DNA from: Amycolatopsis circi
GTDB lineage: Bacteria; Actinomycetota; Actinomycetes; Mycobacteriales; Pseudonocardiaceae
Assembly (NCBI RefSeq): GCF_003385235.1
Contig: NZ_PQIA01000034.1
Span: 1-64,000 of the forward strand
Length of the DNA stretch: 64,000 bases
Reading direction: 5' to 3'
The translations under genes were made by a program, and so were the position numbers. The notes below the pieces were generated by a model. That model was not told the DNA's origin and did no database searches. It worked only from the letters and a program-made list of their open reading frames with translations. How positions within the stretch are numbered: the stretch's first letter is position 1; each line of letters opens with the position of its first letter. Positions 25,170 through 33,585 of this stretch are shown in pieces.

Positions 25170-27737
25170 TCAACCCTGGCTATCGAAATCCCGAGCAGCC
25201 AACGCCCGAACAATCCCTGCCCGCCCCTCGGAAACAAGCCGCCGCAACGCAGCGGGATGCTCCCCGGCAAGCCACTCGTCCGAAGCATTCACCGTAGCCG
25301 CCTCAACAGCCCAAGACGGATACAACCCAATAGCCGTAGGCTGCGCCCGCTCACTAGACCGCCGAGCCCAAACGTCGTCGATAACCTCGAAGTACCGCTC
25401 GATGTACTCCCCGAGCAAATGCTTCTGCCCCGGATGCGAGAACCCGGAAATCAACGCATCGCTAACCGCATTGGGAATCTCGTCGTCGTAAATGGCACGC
25501 TGCCAAGTATCAGCCTTAGCCTCCGCCGTAGGCTGCAACGCCCGGGACCGCTCAGCATGCCGCCGCCCAGCTGCGGTGTCATCCCGCTCCTGCTCGGCAT
25601 TGATCTCGTCCGCACCAGCCTTGCCGTGCGCGACCAACGCCTGCAGCAACCGCCACCGCAGATCCGTGTCCACAGTGAGCCCCGGCAACGGCGCGGACCC
25701 GTCCAGCCACCCAGCGATCTCAGCCGAAATCTCGTCGCTCAACACCCCGCCAGCCAGCGAATTCACAAACGCCAGCTGATGATCCGACCCAGCCTCCGCG
25801 GTACGAGCCAGCTCCAGCAACCGCCCGCTCAACGCGGGCCAGCCCTCCGAAGCAGCCCACTTCTGATCGGCATAGGAGTTGAGTGCGGTCTGCGCCTGCA
25901 ACAGCAGTCGCTGCACCACGCCGACCTCGCTCTCGGCGTGCATCCCGCGCGCCACCAGCGTGACGAAGTCGCGGGCCTTCAGCTCGGCCTCGCGTGTCAT
26001 CTCCCACGCGGCCGACCAGCACAGCGTGCGCGGCAGCGATTCGGTGATGTCGCCGATCCGGTCGATCAGCGTGGTCAGCGACGCCGGGTCGAGCCGCATC
26101 CGGCAGTAGGTCAGGTCGTCGTCGTTGACCAGCACGAGCTTGCCCGCGGCCTGGCCGACCAGGTCCGGCACCTCGGTGCGTTCGCCGGTGACGTCCAGCT
26201 CGACGCGGCGGGTGCGGACGATCTTTCCGTCGCCGTCCTCGTCGTACACACCGACCGCGACGCGGTGCGTGCGCAGCTCGCCGGCACCCGGCTTCGCGCC
26301 GGTCTGCACGACGGCGAACGACGCGAAAGTGCCGTCCGCGGCGATCTCGTAGCGCGGGCTGAGCGAGTTGAGGCCGGTGGTCTCCAGCCACTCCGCGCTC
26401 CACCACGACAGGTCGCGGCCGGACGCTTCTTCCAGCGCCGCCAGCAGGTCGGCGAGGGTGGCGTTGCCCCACGCGTGCTTGCCGAAGTAGACCTTGAGGC
26501 CGTCGAGGAAGTGCTCGATGCCGACGTAGGACACCAGCTGCTTGAGGACGCTCGCGCCCTTGGCGTAGGTGATGCCGTCGAAGTTGACCTCGACCGCGTG
26601 CAGGTCGACGATGTCGGCCGCGATCGGGTGCGTCGAGGGCAGCTGGTCCTGGCGGTAGGCCCAGGACTTCTCGATGTTCGCGAAGCTGGTCCAGGCGTTC
26701 TTGTACTCGGTCGCCTCGGCCTGGGCGAACACGCTCGCGAAGGTCGCGAACGACTCGTTCAGCCACAGGTCGTCCCACCAGCGCATGGTGACCAGGTCGC
26801 CGAACCACATGTGCGCCATCTCGTGCAGCAGCGTCTCGGCGCGCCGCTCGTAGGCGTAGCGGGTGACGCGGCTGCGGAAGACGTAGTCCTCGAGGAAGGT
26901 GACCGCGCCGGCGTTCTCCATCGCGCCCGCGTTGAACTCCGGCACGAACAGCTGGTCGTACTTGGAGAACGGGTACGGGGTGCCGAATTTCTCGTGGTAG
27001 AAGGCGAAACCCTGTTTGGTTTCGACGAACAGCCGCTCGGCGTCCATGTGCTCGGCGAGCGACGCGCGGCAGTAGATGCCGAGCGGGATGGTGCGGTGCT
27101 CGTCGCGGAACTCGTCGGTCCATTCCGCGTACGGGCCGGCGACGAGCGCCACCAGGTAGGTGGAGATGCGCTCGGATTCGGCGAACTGCGTGCGGCGCGC
27201 GCCGTCCTCGGTGTCCTCGGCGCTTTCGACCAGCGCGTTGGACACGACCTTCCAGTCGCGCGGGGCGTGCACGGCGAGCCGGTAGACGGACTTGAGGTCC
27301 GGCTGGTCGAAGCAGGCGAACATGCGCTTCGCGTCGGCGGTCTCGAACTGGGTGTAGAGGTAGGCGCCGTCGTCGACCGGGTCGACGAACCGGTGCAGGC
27401 CCTCGCCGGTGTTCATGTAGCGGCAGTCGGCGGTGACGACGAGTTCGTTGTCCGCGGCAAGGCCGGGCAGCGCGATGCCCTTTTCCTCGGCGTAGCCGCT
27501 GACATCGAGCTCGGCGCCGTTCAGCACGGCGGAGCGCACGCCTTCGGCGACGAGGTCGATCCACGAGGCTTCGCCGGGACGGCTGCTGGAGAACCGCACC
27601 GTGGTGGTGGAGCGGAAGATTTTCTCCCCTGGACGGCCGTGGCCGTCGGTCAGGTCCAGCTCGATGTCGTAGGACGACACGTCCAGCAGGCCGGAGCGCT
27701 GCTTGGCTTCGTCACGCGTCAGGTTGGGGGCGGGCAC
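25170..27737 (-). CDS. pepN: Aminopeptidase N (M1 zinc metallopeptidase)
   Basis: This enzyme of about 855 residues removes N-terminal amino acids from peptides in the cytosol. It has the exopeptidase motif GAMENAGAV near residue 270 and the zinc motif HEMAH near 305, followed by the third ligand Glu in LNESFA. An ERAP1-like helical C-terminal domain fills residues 500-855. I chose GTG 27737 (protein VPAPNLTRDEAKQRS), with AGAGG upstream, because M1 family members start with a similar NLTRDEA phrase. The counterpart is Rv2467. The gene diverges from the mycothiol reductase gene. Confidence 0.95.
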   Translation of the reverse strand: MPAPNLTRDEAKQRSGLLDVSSYDIELDLTDGHGRPGEKIFRSTTTVRFSSSRPGEASWIDLVAEGVRSAVLNGAELDVSGYAEEKGIALPGLAADNELVVTADCRYMNTGEGLHRFVDPVDDGAYLYTQFETADAKRMFACFDQPDLKSVYRLAVHAPRDWKVVSNALVESAEDTEDGARRTQFAESERISTYLVALVAGPYAEWTDEFRDEHRTIPLGIYCRASLAEHMDAERLFVETKQGFAFYHEKFGTPYPFSKYDQLFVPEFNAGAMENAGAVTFLEDYVFRSRVTRYAYERRAETLLHEMAHMWFGDLVTMRWWDDLWLNESFATFASVFAQAEATEYKNAWTSFANIEKSWAYRQDQLPSTHPIAADIVDLHAVEVNFDGITYAKGASVLKQLVSYVGIEHFLDGLKVYFGKHAWGNATLADLLAALEEASGRDLSWWSAEWLETTGLNSLSPRYEIAADGTFASFAVVQTGAKPGAGELRTHRVAVGVYDEDGDGKIVRTRRVELDVTGERTEVPDLVGQAAGKLVLVNDDDLTYCRMRLDPASLTTLIDRIGDITESLPRTLCWSAAWEMTREAELKARDFVTLVARGMHAESEVGVVQRLLLQAQTALNSYADQKWAASEGWPALSGRLLELARTAEAGSDHQLAFVNSLAGGVLSDEISAEIAGWLDGSAPLPGLTVDTDLRWRLLQALVAHGKAGADEINAEQERDDTAAGRRHAERSRALQPTAEAKADTWQRAIYDDEIPNAVSDALISGFSHPGQKHLLGEYIERYFEVIDDVWARRSSERAQPTAIGLYPSWAVEAATVNASDEWLAGEHPAALRRLVSEGRAGIVRALAARDFDSQG

Positions 27738-27914
27738 GGGCACCTCTGGTCTTCGGTTCCGGTTGGCACGACGTTCAGCATCCAATCATGACGGGCCCGG
27801 AACCGGCGACCAGGGAACAATGCGGAGGCCTTCCCGCGTTGCCTCGCAGTGCGGGGGTTTGCCCCGTCCTCCGGCGAATGCCGGGGAGCAGCCTCGCCGA
27901 GGAGCCCGTGAAAA

Positions 27915-28535
27915 ATGACTGACTCGTCCCAGCCCGCGAAGGTGGACTTCTTCTTCGACCCGATCTGCCCGTTCGCCTGGATCTCGTCGCGGTGGATCCT
28001 CGAGGTCGAGAAGCACCGGGAACTGGACCTGAACTTCCGGGTGATGAGCCTGTCGGTGCTGAACGAAGGCCGCGAGGACCTGCCCGAGCGGTACAAGGCG
28101 CTGCTGAGCGAGGGCTGGGCTCCGGTTCGCGTCGCCACCGCGCTCGCGCAGACCCAGGGCCAGGAAGCCGTGCGCGACTTCTACACCGAGTTCGGCACCC
28201 GCTACCACAACCAGCACAACGAGGACCGCACGCTGGTCATCAAGGAAGCGCTGGCCGCGATCGGCGCCCCGGCCGAACTCGCCGAGGCGGGCGAATCGAC
28301 CGAATACGACGAGGCGCTGCGCAAGAGCCACCACGAGGGCATGGACCCGGTGGGCATGGACGTCGGCACGCCGACCATCCACGTCAACGGGGCCGCGTTC
28401 TTCGGCCCGGTGCTGTCGTCGATCCCGCGGGGCGAGGACGCGTTGAAGGTGTTCGACGGCGCGGTCGCGCTGGCCAGCTACCCGGACTTCTTCGAGCTGA
28501 AGCGCACCCGGACCGGGGGCCTGAACTTCGACTGA
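27915..28535 (+). CDS. DsbA-family mycothiol-dependent reductase (Rv2466c-like), one active-site Cys
   Basis: This 206-residue thioredoxin-fold protein has a DsbA-like helical insert. It is highly similar in layout to the Rv2466c reductase, which reacts with mycothiol and activates nitro-prodrugs. It opens [18 protein letters not shown], has the cis-Pro region VGTPTIH, and ends with [14 protein letters not shown]. The usual active site is CPWC; here it reads CPFA (codons TGC CCG TTC GCC), so only the first Cys remains. A monothiol, mycothiol-dependent mechanism would still be possible. A family-2 palindrome lies just past the stop. The start ATG at 27915 is the first plausible codon. Confidence 0.9.
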   Translation: MTDSSQPAKVDFFFDPICPFAWISSRWILEVEKHRELDLNFRVMSLSVLNEGREDLPERYKALLSEGWAPVRVATALAQTQGQEAVRDFYTEFGTRYHNQHNEDRTLVIKEALAAIGAPAELAEAGESTEYDEALRKSHHEGMDPVGMDVGTPTIHVNGAAFFGPVLSSIPRGEDALKVFDGAVALASYPDFFELKRTRTGGLNFD

Positions 28536-28543
28536 CCGACTCC

Positions 28544-28589
28544 CTCGTGAGTGTTTATGCCGGTTCTAACCGGCGTAAACACTCACGAG
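28544..28589. repeat. Family-2 palindrome (CTCGTGAGTGTT type)
   Basis: It has 22-base arms (28544-28565 and 28568-28589) with one mismatch and centre CT. The arms begin CTCGTGAGTGTTTATGCCGG. It lies 8 bases past the reductase stop. Related copies are at 28646 and 41328. Confidence 0.85.
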
Positions 28590-28645
28590 TCCCGCACGTT
28601 TTGCCCGCACCGCCAAGGCCGTCACGTCCGGCAGCGCGCCGGGGC

Positions 28646-28691
28646 CTCGTGAGCGGCGATGCCGGTTCTAACCGGCACGAACACTCACGAG
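28646..28691. repeat. Family-2 palindrome at the end of the MBL-fold gene
   Basis: It has 22-base arms (28646-28667 and 28670-28691) with a few mismatches in the middle of each arm and centre CT. The right arm contains the stop codon (TCA at 28685-28687) of the minus-strand MBL-fold gene. The element forms the end of that gene. Confidence 0.8.
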
Positions 28692-29476
28692 AACCCAAGC
28701 GCCGCCCTGGTGACGTCCTCCGGGTACGGCGACCCCCGCAACGCCTCTTCCCGCGACGCCCCGCGCGTCTTCAGCTCATGCAGCCGCAGCAGCCCGTCGC
28801 GATGCGTGCGCACGAACGCTTCGTCCACCGGATCGCCGTGCCCCGGCACGACGATCCGCGGCTCCAGCGCGAGCAGCGCGTCCATCGCCGCGGCCCACGC
28901 ATCAAGTTCGTCGTCCGGACCGAACGAGTACGCGGTGAAGCCGTGCGGCCCGTGCTCTACGACGTCTCCGGCGAAGACGACGTCGGCGTCCGGCACGTGC
29001 ACCAGCAGGTCGTGGTCGGTGTGCGCGAGGCCGGGGTGCACCAGGGTCACGGTGCGGCCGCCGAGGTCGAGTTCGGCGCGGTCGCTCACGAGGCGGTCGG
29101 GCGGCATGAGCCCGGTGCGCTCGATGGCGTCGGCGATTTCCGGCTTGCCCTCTTTGCGGTAGTGGGCCGCCCAGGTTTGTTTGTCGGCTTCGCCGTTCTT
29201 CAGCATCGCCTGCAGGCAGCCGGGGTGGGCCCAGATGTCGCACGGCAGGAACGGCGTGGTGCCGAAGGCGTGGTCGAAATGCGCGTGCGTGTAGACGACC
29301 GACCACGGCAGCTCGGTCAGTTCGCGGACCGCGGCGGCGAATTCGGCGCCCTGGTCGACGTCGCCGCGGGTGTCGATCACCAGGCACTGCTCCTGGCCGA
29401 GCACCAAGCCGGTGGTGAGGTCCAGTTCGTCGTACCGGCGGGCGAAAACCCCGTCGGCCACCTCGGTCCAGCTCAT
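28685..29476 (-). CDS. MBL-fold metallo-hydrolase
   Basis: This 263-residue metallo-beta-lactamase-fold enzyme has the metal-binding motif THAHFDH near residue 63, a further ligand in GLAHTDHD and the Asp of FAGDVVEHG, and VVPGHGDPV toward the end. Hydrolysis of a thioester, lactone or similar ester is likely, but the substrate is not indicated. The last codons lie inside a family-2 palindrome, which provides the stop. The start overlaps the upstream ComB-like gene by 4 bases, indicating a two-gene operon. Confidence 0.88.
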   Translation of the reverse strand: MSWTEVADGVFARRYDELDLTTGLVLGQEQCLVIDTRGDVDQGAEFAAAVRELTELPWSVVYTHAHFDHAFGTTPFLPCDIWAHPGCLQAMLKNGEADKQTWAAHYRKEGKPEIADAIERTGLMPPDRLVSDRAELDLGGRTVTLVHPGLAHTDHDLLVHVPDADVVFAGDVVEHGPHGFTAYSFGPDDELDAWAAAMDALLALEPRIVVPGHGDPVDEAFVRTHRDGLLRLHELKTRGASREEALRGSPYPEDVTRAALGFS

Positions 29477-30210
29477 CGCCCCTCCAGAATTCCGTGTGAC
29501 AGCCTTGCCACGCTATCGCTGACATCCTGTTGCGCAGCGAGAAATACGTCGTTCCCATGGCCGGTCGCGGCGAGTTCGCGGCCGGAGGTGCAGGTGCGCA
29601 GCGCGGCCGGGACGTCGGTGGCCGCGTAGGCAGCCGCCGCGAGCGCGGCTTCGGCGGACCGTGAGCCGGTCAACGCGCTGACGATCGCGCCCGCGCCCAA
29701 CTGGTCTTCGACGCACGGTCGCAGCGGCCCGAACTCAGCGCCTTCTCCGAACATATCGACGCCCCAACGCTCCCCGGCCGGAATCACGCCGATCGGCCGT
29801 CCGTCGGCGATTTCCTCGGCTTTCGCCGCGGCCGCTGACGCATTCCGCAGGCAACCCGCCAATACGTGCGCGCCGGTTTTCGCCGCGGCGGCGCAGAGCG
29901 ACGCGCCGTTGGGGGAGGGGAGCGCGAGGAGTGTGCCGGACGGGATCTCCGTCACAGAAGACGGCCGGAGCGTCCATTCCTCTTCTCCCGCGACCACCGC
30001 TCCAGCCCCGCGCGCCTCGGCGATTCCGCGTTCGTCGCGCCACCGCACCGGCAGCACCCGGCCGCCGCGGCCGATGACGAGATCCGTTGTGGTGCTGAAG
30101 GAAAGCACGTCCACGATGATCAGCACCGCGCACTCCCGGCCGAGGATCCCGACGCCTTCGCCACCCCATTCGAGCCGGACGTCCGCGCCGTGCTGCGCTG
30201 CGATGTCCAC
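29473..30210 (-). CDS. ComB-like 2-phosphosulfolactate phosphatase family protein
   Basis: This 245-residue protein matches the ComB fold: the N-terminal VLIIVDVLSFSTTTDLVIGRGG, with the catalytic Asp and Ser/Thr cluster, the segment LPSPNGASLCAAAAKTGAHVLAG (Asn/Ser-rich loop), and IGVIPAGERWG. In archaea ComB makes sulfolactate for coenzyme M. Actinomycetes lack that pathway, so the real phosphoester substrate is unknown. It overlaps the MBL-fold gene by 4 bases and starts with GTG. It diverges from rpiB. Confidence 0.85.
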   Translation of the reverse strand: MDIAAQHGADVRLEWGGEGVGILGRECAVLIIVDVLSFSTTTDLVIGRGGRVLPVRWRDERGIAEARGAGAVVAGEEEWTLRPSSVTEIPSGTLLALPSPNGASLCAAAAKTGAHVLAGCLRNASAAAAKAEEIADGRPIGVIPAGERWGVDMFGEGAEFGPLRPCVEDQLGAGAIVSALTGSRSAEAALAAAAYAATDVPAALRTCTSGRELAATGHGNDVFLAAQQDVSDSVARLSHGILEGR

Positions 30211-30254
30211 CCCCGGAGCATGCCGGGTCGGCGGCGAGATGGCACACTCCCGCT

Positions 30255-30728
30255 GTGCGTGTCTACTTGGGATCCGACCATGCCGGTTTCGAGCTGAAGA
30301 ACCACCTTGTCCGCCACCTCGGCGAACAGGGGCACGAGGTGACCGACATCGGTCCGTTCGTCTACGACGCGGCCGACGACTACCCGGCGTTCTGCGTCGA
30401 AACCGCGCGCCGCGTGGCCGCCGACGAGGGCAGCCTCGGGATCGTCATCGGCGGGTCCGGCAACGGCGAGCAGATCGCCGCGAACAAGGTGCCGGGAATC
30501 CGCGCCGGACTCGGCTGGAGCGTCGAAACCGCGCAGCTGACCCGCGAGCACAACCACGCCCAGGTGCTGGGCGTCGGCGCCCGGATGCACACCGAGGAGC
30601 AGGCCACCGAGATCGTCGAGGCGTTCCTGGCCACGCCGGTGGACCCGGCCGAACGCCACGTGCGGCGCGTGCAGCAGCTGCTCGACTACGAGCGCACCGG
30701 CACCCCGCCCGCGTTGCCGGAGGCCTGA
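30255..30728 (+). CDS. rpiB: Ribose-5-phosphate isomerase B
   Basis: This 157-residue isomerase interconverts ribose 5-phosphate and ribulose 5-phosphate in the pentose phosphate pathway. Signatures are YLGSDHAGFELKNHL at the start, IVIGGSGNGEQIAANKV in the middle, and the phosphate-binding RxH region LTREHNHAQVLGVGAR. The Cys base of E. coli RpiB is absent; Glu in GNGEQ is the base, as in M. tuberculosis RpiB (Rv2465c). The C-terminal tail after residue 135 is charged. It starts with GTG. The stop overlaps the next start in TGATG, giving coupling to the glycosylase. Confidence 0.95.
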   Translation: MRVYLGSDHAGFELKNHLVRHLGEQGHEVTDIGPFVYDAADDYPAFCVETARRVAADEGSLGIVIGGSGNGEQIAANKVPGIRAGLGWSVETAQLTREHNHAQVLGVGARMHTEEQATEIVEAFLATPVDPAERHVRRVQQLLDYERTGTPPALPEA

Positions 30729-31537
30729 TGCCCGAGGGGCACACGCTCCATCGGCTGGCCCGTCTCCACAAACGCCGGTACGCCGGCGAACCGGTCGCGG
30801 TGAGCAGTCCGCAGGGCCGGTTCGCCGCGGAGGCGGAGAAACTCGACGGGCAGGTGCTCGTTTCCGCTGAGGCGTACGGGAAACATCTGTTCCACCACTA
30901 CGGTCCTTTGGGGACAGTCCATGTCCACTTAGGTCTGTACGGCACGTTCGGCGAGGCCGAGCTTCCCGAAGCCGAGCCGGTCGGCCAGGTGCGGATGCGG
31001 CTCGTCGGCCGGACCCACTGGACCGACCTGCGCGGCCCGACGCGGTGCGAACTGCTGGACCCGGCACAGGTCGACGCGATCAAAGCCCGGCTGGGTCCGG
31101 ACCCGCTGCGCCGTGACGCGAAGCCGGATCGTGCGTGGGAAAGGATTTCGCGTTCTCGTACGACGATCGCCGCGTTGCTGATGGATCAGGCGGTGCTGGC
31201 CGGGGTCGGGAACGTTTATCGCGCGGAAGTGCTGTTCCGGCACGGGATTTCGCCGATGGTCCCGGGACGGTCGCTGGACCGCGCGCTGTGGGACGACATC
31301 TGGGCGGACCTGGTGACGCTGATGCGCGCCGGGGTTCGGGTCGGGCGAATCGACACGGTCGCGCCGGAGCATTTGCCTGCCGCGATGGGCCGGGCGCCGC
31401 GGGAGGACCGGCACGGGGGCGAGGTTTACGTTTACCGGCGGGCTGGAATGCCGTGTTTGATTTGCGGGACTCCGGTGGCGCAGAAGGAATTGGCTGCGCG
31501 GAATCTTTATTGGTGCCCTGCTTGCCAGCCTGCTTGA
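30728..31537 (+). CDS. Fpg/Nei-family DNA glycosylase
   Basis: This 269-residue base-excision repair enzyme removes oxidised bases. It starts MPEGHTLHRLARLH, with the catalytic Pro2 and Glu3, and the H2TH region contains MDQAVLAGVGNVYRAEVLF near residue 155. The C-terminal zinc finger is intact: CLICG and CPAC, four Cys. The His-Thr pair after Gly4 points to the Nei2 branch (Rv2464c-like). The start shares one base with the rpiB stop. Length is normal. A family-1 palindrome follows. Confidence 0.94.
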   Translation: MPEGHTLHRLARLHKRRYAGEPVAVSSPQGRFAAEAEKLDGQVLVSAEAYGKHLFHHYGPLGTVHVHLGLYGTFGEAELPEAEPVGQVRMRLVGRTHWTDLRGPTRCELLDPAQVDAIKARLGPDPLRRDAKPDRAWERISRSRTTIAALLMDQAVLAGVGNVYRAEVLFRHGISPMVPGRSLDRALWDDIWADLVTLMRAGVRVGRIDTVAPEHLPAAMGRAPREDRHGGEVYVYRRAGMPCLICGTPVAQKELAARNLYWCPACQPA

Positions 31538-31602
31538 GCTGAACCAGTGCTGTTTAGGCAAGGCTGTTCCTCTGGCCGATGAGCTCCGCACGCGATGCCA
31601 TG

Positions 31603-31659
31603 TGTCCGTGAGGGGAACCCTGACGGAATCAGAGTCCCTCAGGGTTCCCCTCACGGACA
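31603..31659. repeat. Family-1 palindrome
   Basis: It is a nearly perfect inverted repeat with arms of 28 bases around a central A, containing GTCCGTGAGGGGAACCCT. It lies between the convergent ends of the glycosylase and DUF1542-like genes, beside a second hairpin at 31702. Confidence 0.85.
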
Positions 31660-31701
31660 TCTGCGGAAGCGGAGGCGCGCGGAGACGGCCGTGAATACGA
31701 C

Positions 31702-31735
31702 GAAGGCCCCGCGGCAAATCTGCCGCGGGGCCTTC
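31702..31735 (-). terminator. Strong hairpin at the end of the DUF1542-like gene
   Basis: A perfect 15-base stem (GAAGGCCCCGCGGCA and its complement) surrounds a 4-base loop. It lies 12 bases beyond the minus-strand stop. The form GAAGGCCCCGC..GCGGGGCCTTC is typical of actinobacterial intrinsic terminators. Confidence 0.8.
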
Positions 31736-31747
31736 GCGAGTCATCGG

Positions 31748-32566
31748 TCAGAAGTCGAAGCCTCCGCCGTCGAATCCGCCGCCATCGAAGCCGCCTCCGT
31801 CGAAACCTCCGCCGAAGTCCTGGCTTCCGTCGAATCCGCCGCCGTCAAAGCCCCCGCCGTCGAAGCCGCCGTCCATCCCGCCGCCGTCCATGCCGCCGGC
31901 GTCCAGGGCGTCCGCTTGGCCCGCGTCGTAGCCGGATTCCCAGGCCGAGGCGCTGGCGATGCCACCCATGCCGGAGAACATGGCGCTGAACAGGAACATC
32001 GAGCCGAGACCCCACGCGCCGGCCACGAGCGCGGGCTTCCACCACGGCTCGCTGTACCAGCCCTGCGGCACCGGGCGGCCCGCGACGCGGCCCCCGGGGT
32101 AGTAGTACGGCGTTTCCTGGCCGGGGTCGGGCGAGGCGGCGTAGCGCTGGCCTTCGACGTCCACCTCGCGGTGTTCGGTGACCTTGCCCGCCCGTTCGCG
32201 TTCGGCCTCGGCCGGCAGCGCCGGGCCGGGGTCCATGCCCATCGCGGTGCGCGCGGCACGCACGTAGTACAGGCCTTCGATGGCGGTTTCCTTCACCAGC
32301 CGCGCCTGCTCGACCGTCTTGGCCTGCTCCAGCTGCGAACCGGCGGCGTTGTAGCGCTCGCTCGCGTCGGCCATCGCCTGCTGGGAGGCGGTGTCGGTGC
32401 CGGTGATGTTGAGGACCTGGCCGCCGAGGCGCTCGACGAGGCGGCGCGCGTCGGCCTTCGCGTCGTCGAGCTGGCTCTGTCTGGTCGCGGCCTGCTTCCT
32501 CGACAGGTACAGCCCGCCTCCGACGATGACGACGACCAGCACGATCAGGAGGATCGCGGTGCCCAT
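31748..32566 (-). CDS. DUF1542-like membrane protein with Gly/Asp/Phe tail
   Basis: This 272-residue protein has an N-terminal membrane anchor (AILLIVLVVVIVGGGLYLS) and a helical middle (residues 25-115) rich in Gln/Ala, with ASERYNAAGSQLEQAKTVEQ. A loop containing YYYPGGRVAG leads to a second hydrophobic stretch (WKPALVAGAWGLGSMFLFSAMF). The last 65 residues are Gly, Asp and Phe only, in GGGFDGGGFDG-type units about 10 times over. It resembles actinobacterial DUF1542-annotated proteins. A similar middle-plus-FDGGG layout is known from small envelope proteins. The function is unknown; the tail may self-associate. The start ATG at 32566 lies 143 bases before a divergent gene. Confidence 0.8.
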   Translation of the reverse strand: MGTAILLIVLVVVIVGGGLYLSRKQAATRQSQLDDAKADARRLVERLGGQVLNITGTDTASQQAMADASERYNAAGSQLEQAKTVEQARLVKETAIEGLYYVRAARTAMGMDPGPALPAEAERERAGKVTEHREVDVEGQRYAASPDPGQETPYYYPGGRVAGRPVPQGWYSEPWWKPALVAGAWGLGSMFLFSAMFSGMGGIASASAWESGYDAGQADALDAGGMDGGGMDGGFDGGGFDGGGFDGSQDFGGGFDGGGFDGGGFDGGGFDF

Positions 32567-32683
32567 GGGTCACTCCGTGTCTCGATCTGACGCGACGGCC
32601 GGGCAGCCGTCTCTGAAACGGACAACGCGGACCGTGCGCGGAGAGTTCCCGGCGGCGCCTCCGTTCGGGCGGTGGCCGACAAA

Positions 32684-32701
32684 ACTAGAACACGTTATAG
32701 T
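32684..32701. promoter_or_regulatory. KstR-type operator with overlapping -10
   Basis: ACTAGAACACGTTATAGT is an inverted repeat with 7 of 8 pairs matched, fitting the KstR pattern TNNAACNNGTTNNA. TATAGT at 32696-32701 is a good -10, and the LLM gene ATG starts 8 bases later, which would make that message leaderless. Repressor binding here would block transcription directly. Confidence 0.6.
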
Positions 32702-32708
32702 CCGCGGC

Positions 32709-33584
32709 ATGAGGTTCTCCCTGTCGATCGCGATGAGCCCGCTCGACCAGCTGGGCGGGCTGGCCCGCGCCGCCGAGGAGGCCGGGTTCTCCTCGATCGT
32801 GCTGCCCGATTCGCTCTTCTACTCCGAGAAAGTGTCCGCCGACTATCCCTACACCCCCGACGGCAGCCGGTTCTGGGACGAGAACACGCCCTGGGCCGAC
32901 CCGCTGGTCGCGACCGCCTCGATGGGCGCGGCGACCGAGCGGATCCGGTTCTACACCTCGGTGCTGAAACTCGGCTCGCGCAATCCGGTGCTGCTCGCCC
33001 GCCAGGTCAACTCGGTCGCCGCGCTGACCGGCGGCCGGTTCGGCCTCGGGCTGGGGATCGGCTGGTCGCCCGAGGAATTCGAATGGTGCGGCGCCCCGTA
33101 CGCGCGCCGCGGCAAACGGTTCGACGAGGCGATCGAGGTGCTGCGGCTGATCCTCAGCGGCGACATGGTCGAGTTCCACGGCGAATTCTTCGACTTCGAC
33201 AAGCTCAAGATGAGCCCGGCGCCGCCGTCGCGCGTGCCGTTCTACATCGGCGGGCACACCGACGTCGCGCTGCGCCGGGCCGCGCGCGTCGCGGACGGCT
33301 GGTCGTCCGCGATGATGACGCTCGACCAGCTGCGCGAGACCATCGGCAAGCTCAAGGGCCTGCTCGCCGAGCGCGGGCGAGCCGACGACCCGTTCGAATT
33401 CCAGGCGGTGTGCGTCGACCGGTTCGGGCTCGACGGGTTCCGCGAACAGGCCGAGGCGGGCGTCACCGACGCGATCACCATGCCGTGGGTGTTCGAGGGG
33501 CACGGCTTCGACGCGGACCTGGGCCCGAAGGTCGACGCGATCCGCAAGTTCGGCGACGAGATCATCGCGAAAATCGAGGAGTGA
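32709..33584 (+). CDS. F420-dependent LLM-class oxidoreductase
   Basis: This 291-residue TIM-barrel enzyme is of the luciferase-like monooxygenase superfamily, F420-using branch. Evidence: MRFSLSIAMSPLDQLGGLARAAEEAGFSS, the segment RIRFYTSVLKLGSRNPVLLARQVNSVA and the active-site neighbourhood FGLGLGIGWSPEEFEW. The ATG at 32709 lies 8 bases after a KstR-like box and -10. Together with the NTF2-like protein that follows by one base, this suggests a sterol or isoprenoid catabolism role. The longer frame upstream is not coding. The exact substrate is unknown. Confidence 0.9.
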   Translation: MRFSLSIAMSPLDQLGGLARAAEEAGFSSIVLPDSLFYSEKVSADYPYTPDGSRFWDENTPWADPLVATASMGAATERIRFYTSVLKLGSRNPVLLARQVNSVAALTGGRFGLGLGIGWSPEEFEWCGAPYARRGKRFDEAIEVLRLILSGDMVEFHGEFFDFDKLKMSPAPPSRVPFYIGGHTDVALRRAARVADGWSSAMMTLDQLRETIGKLKGLLAERGRADDPFEFQAVCVDRFGLDGFREQAEAGVTDAITMPWVFEGHGFDADLGPKVDAIRKFGDEIIAKIEE

Positions 33585-33585
33585 C

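Noticed and set aside
29909..30727. Long N-terminal extension of the Nei/Fpg glycosylase
   Set aside because: The enzyme must start with MPEG because Pro2 is catalytic. The upstream frame is a shadow of rpiB and ComB-like genes.
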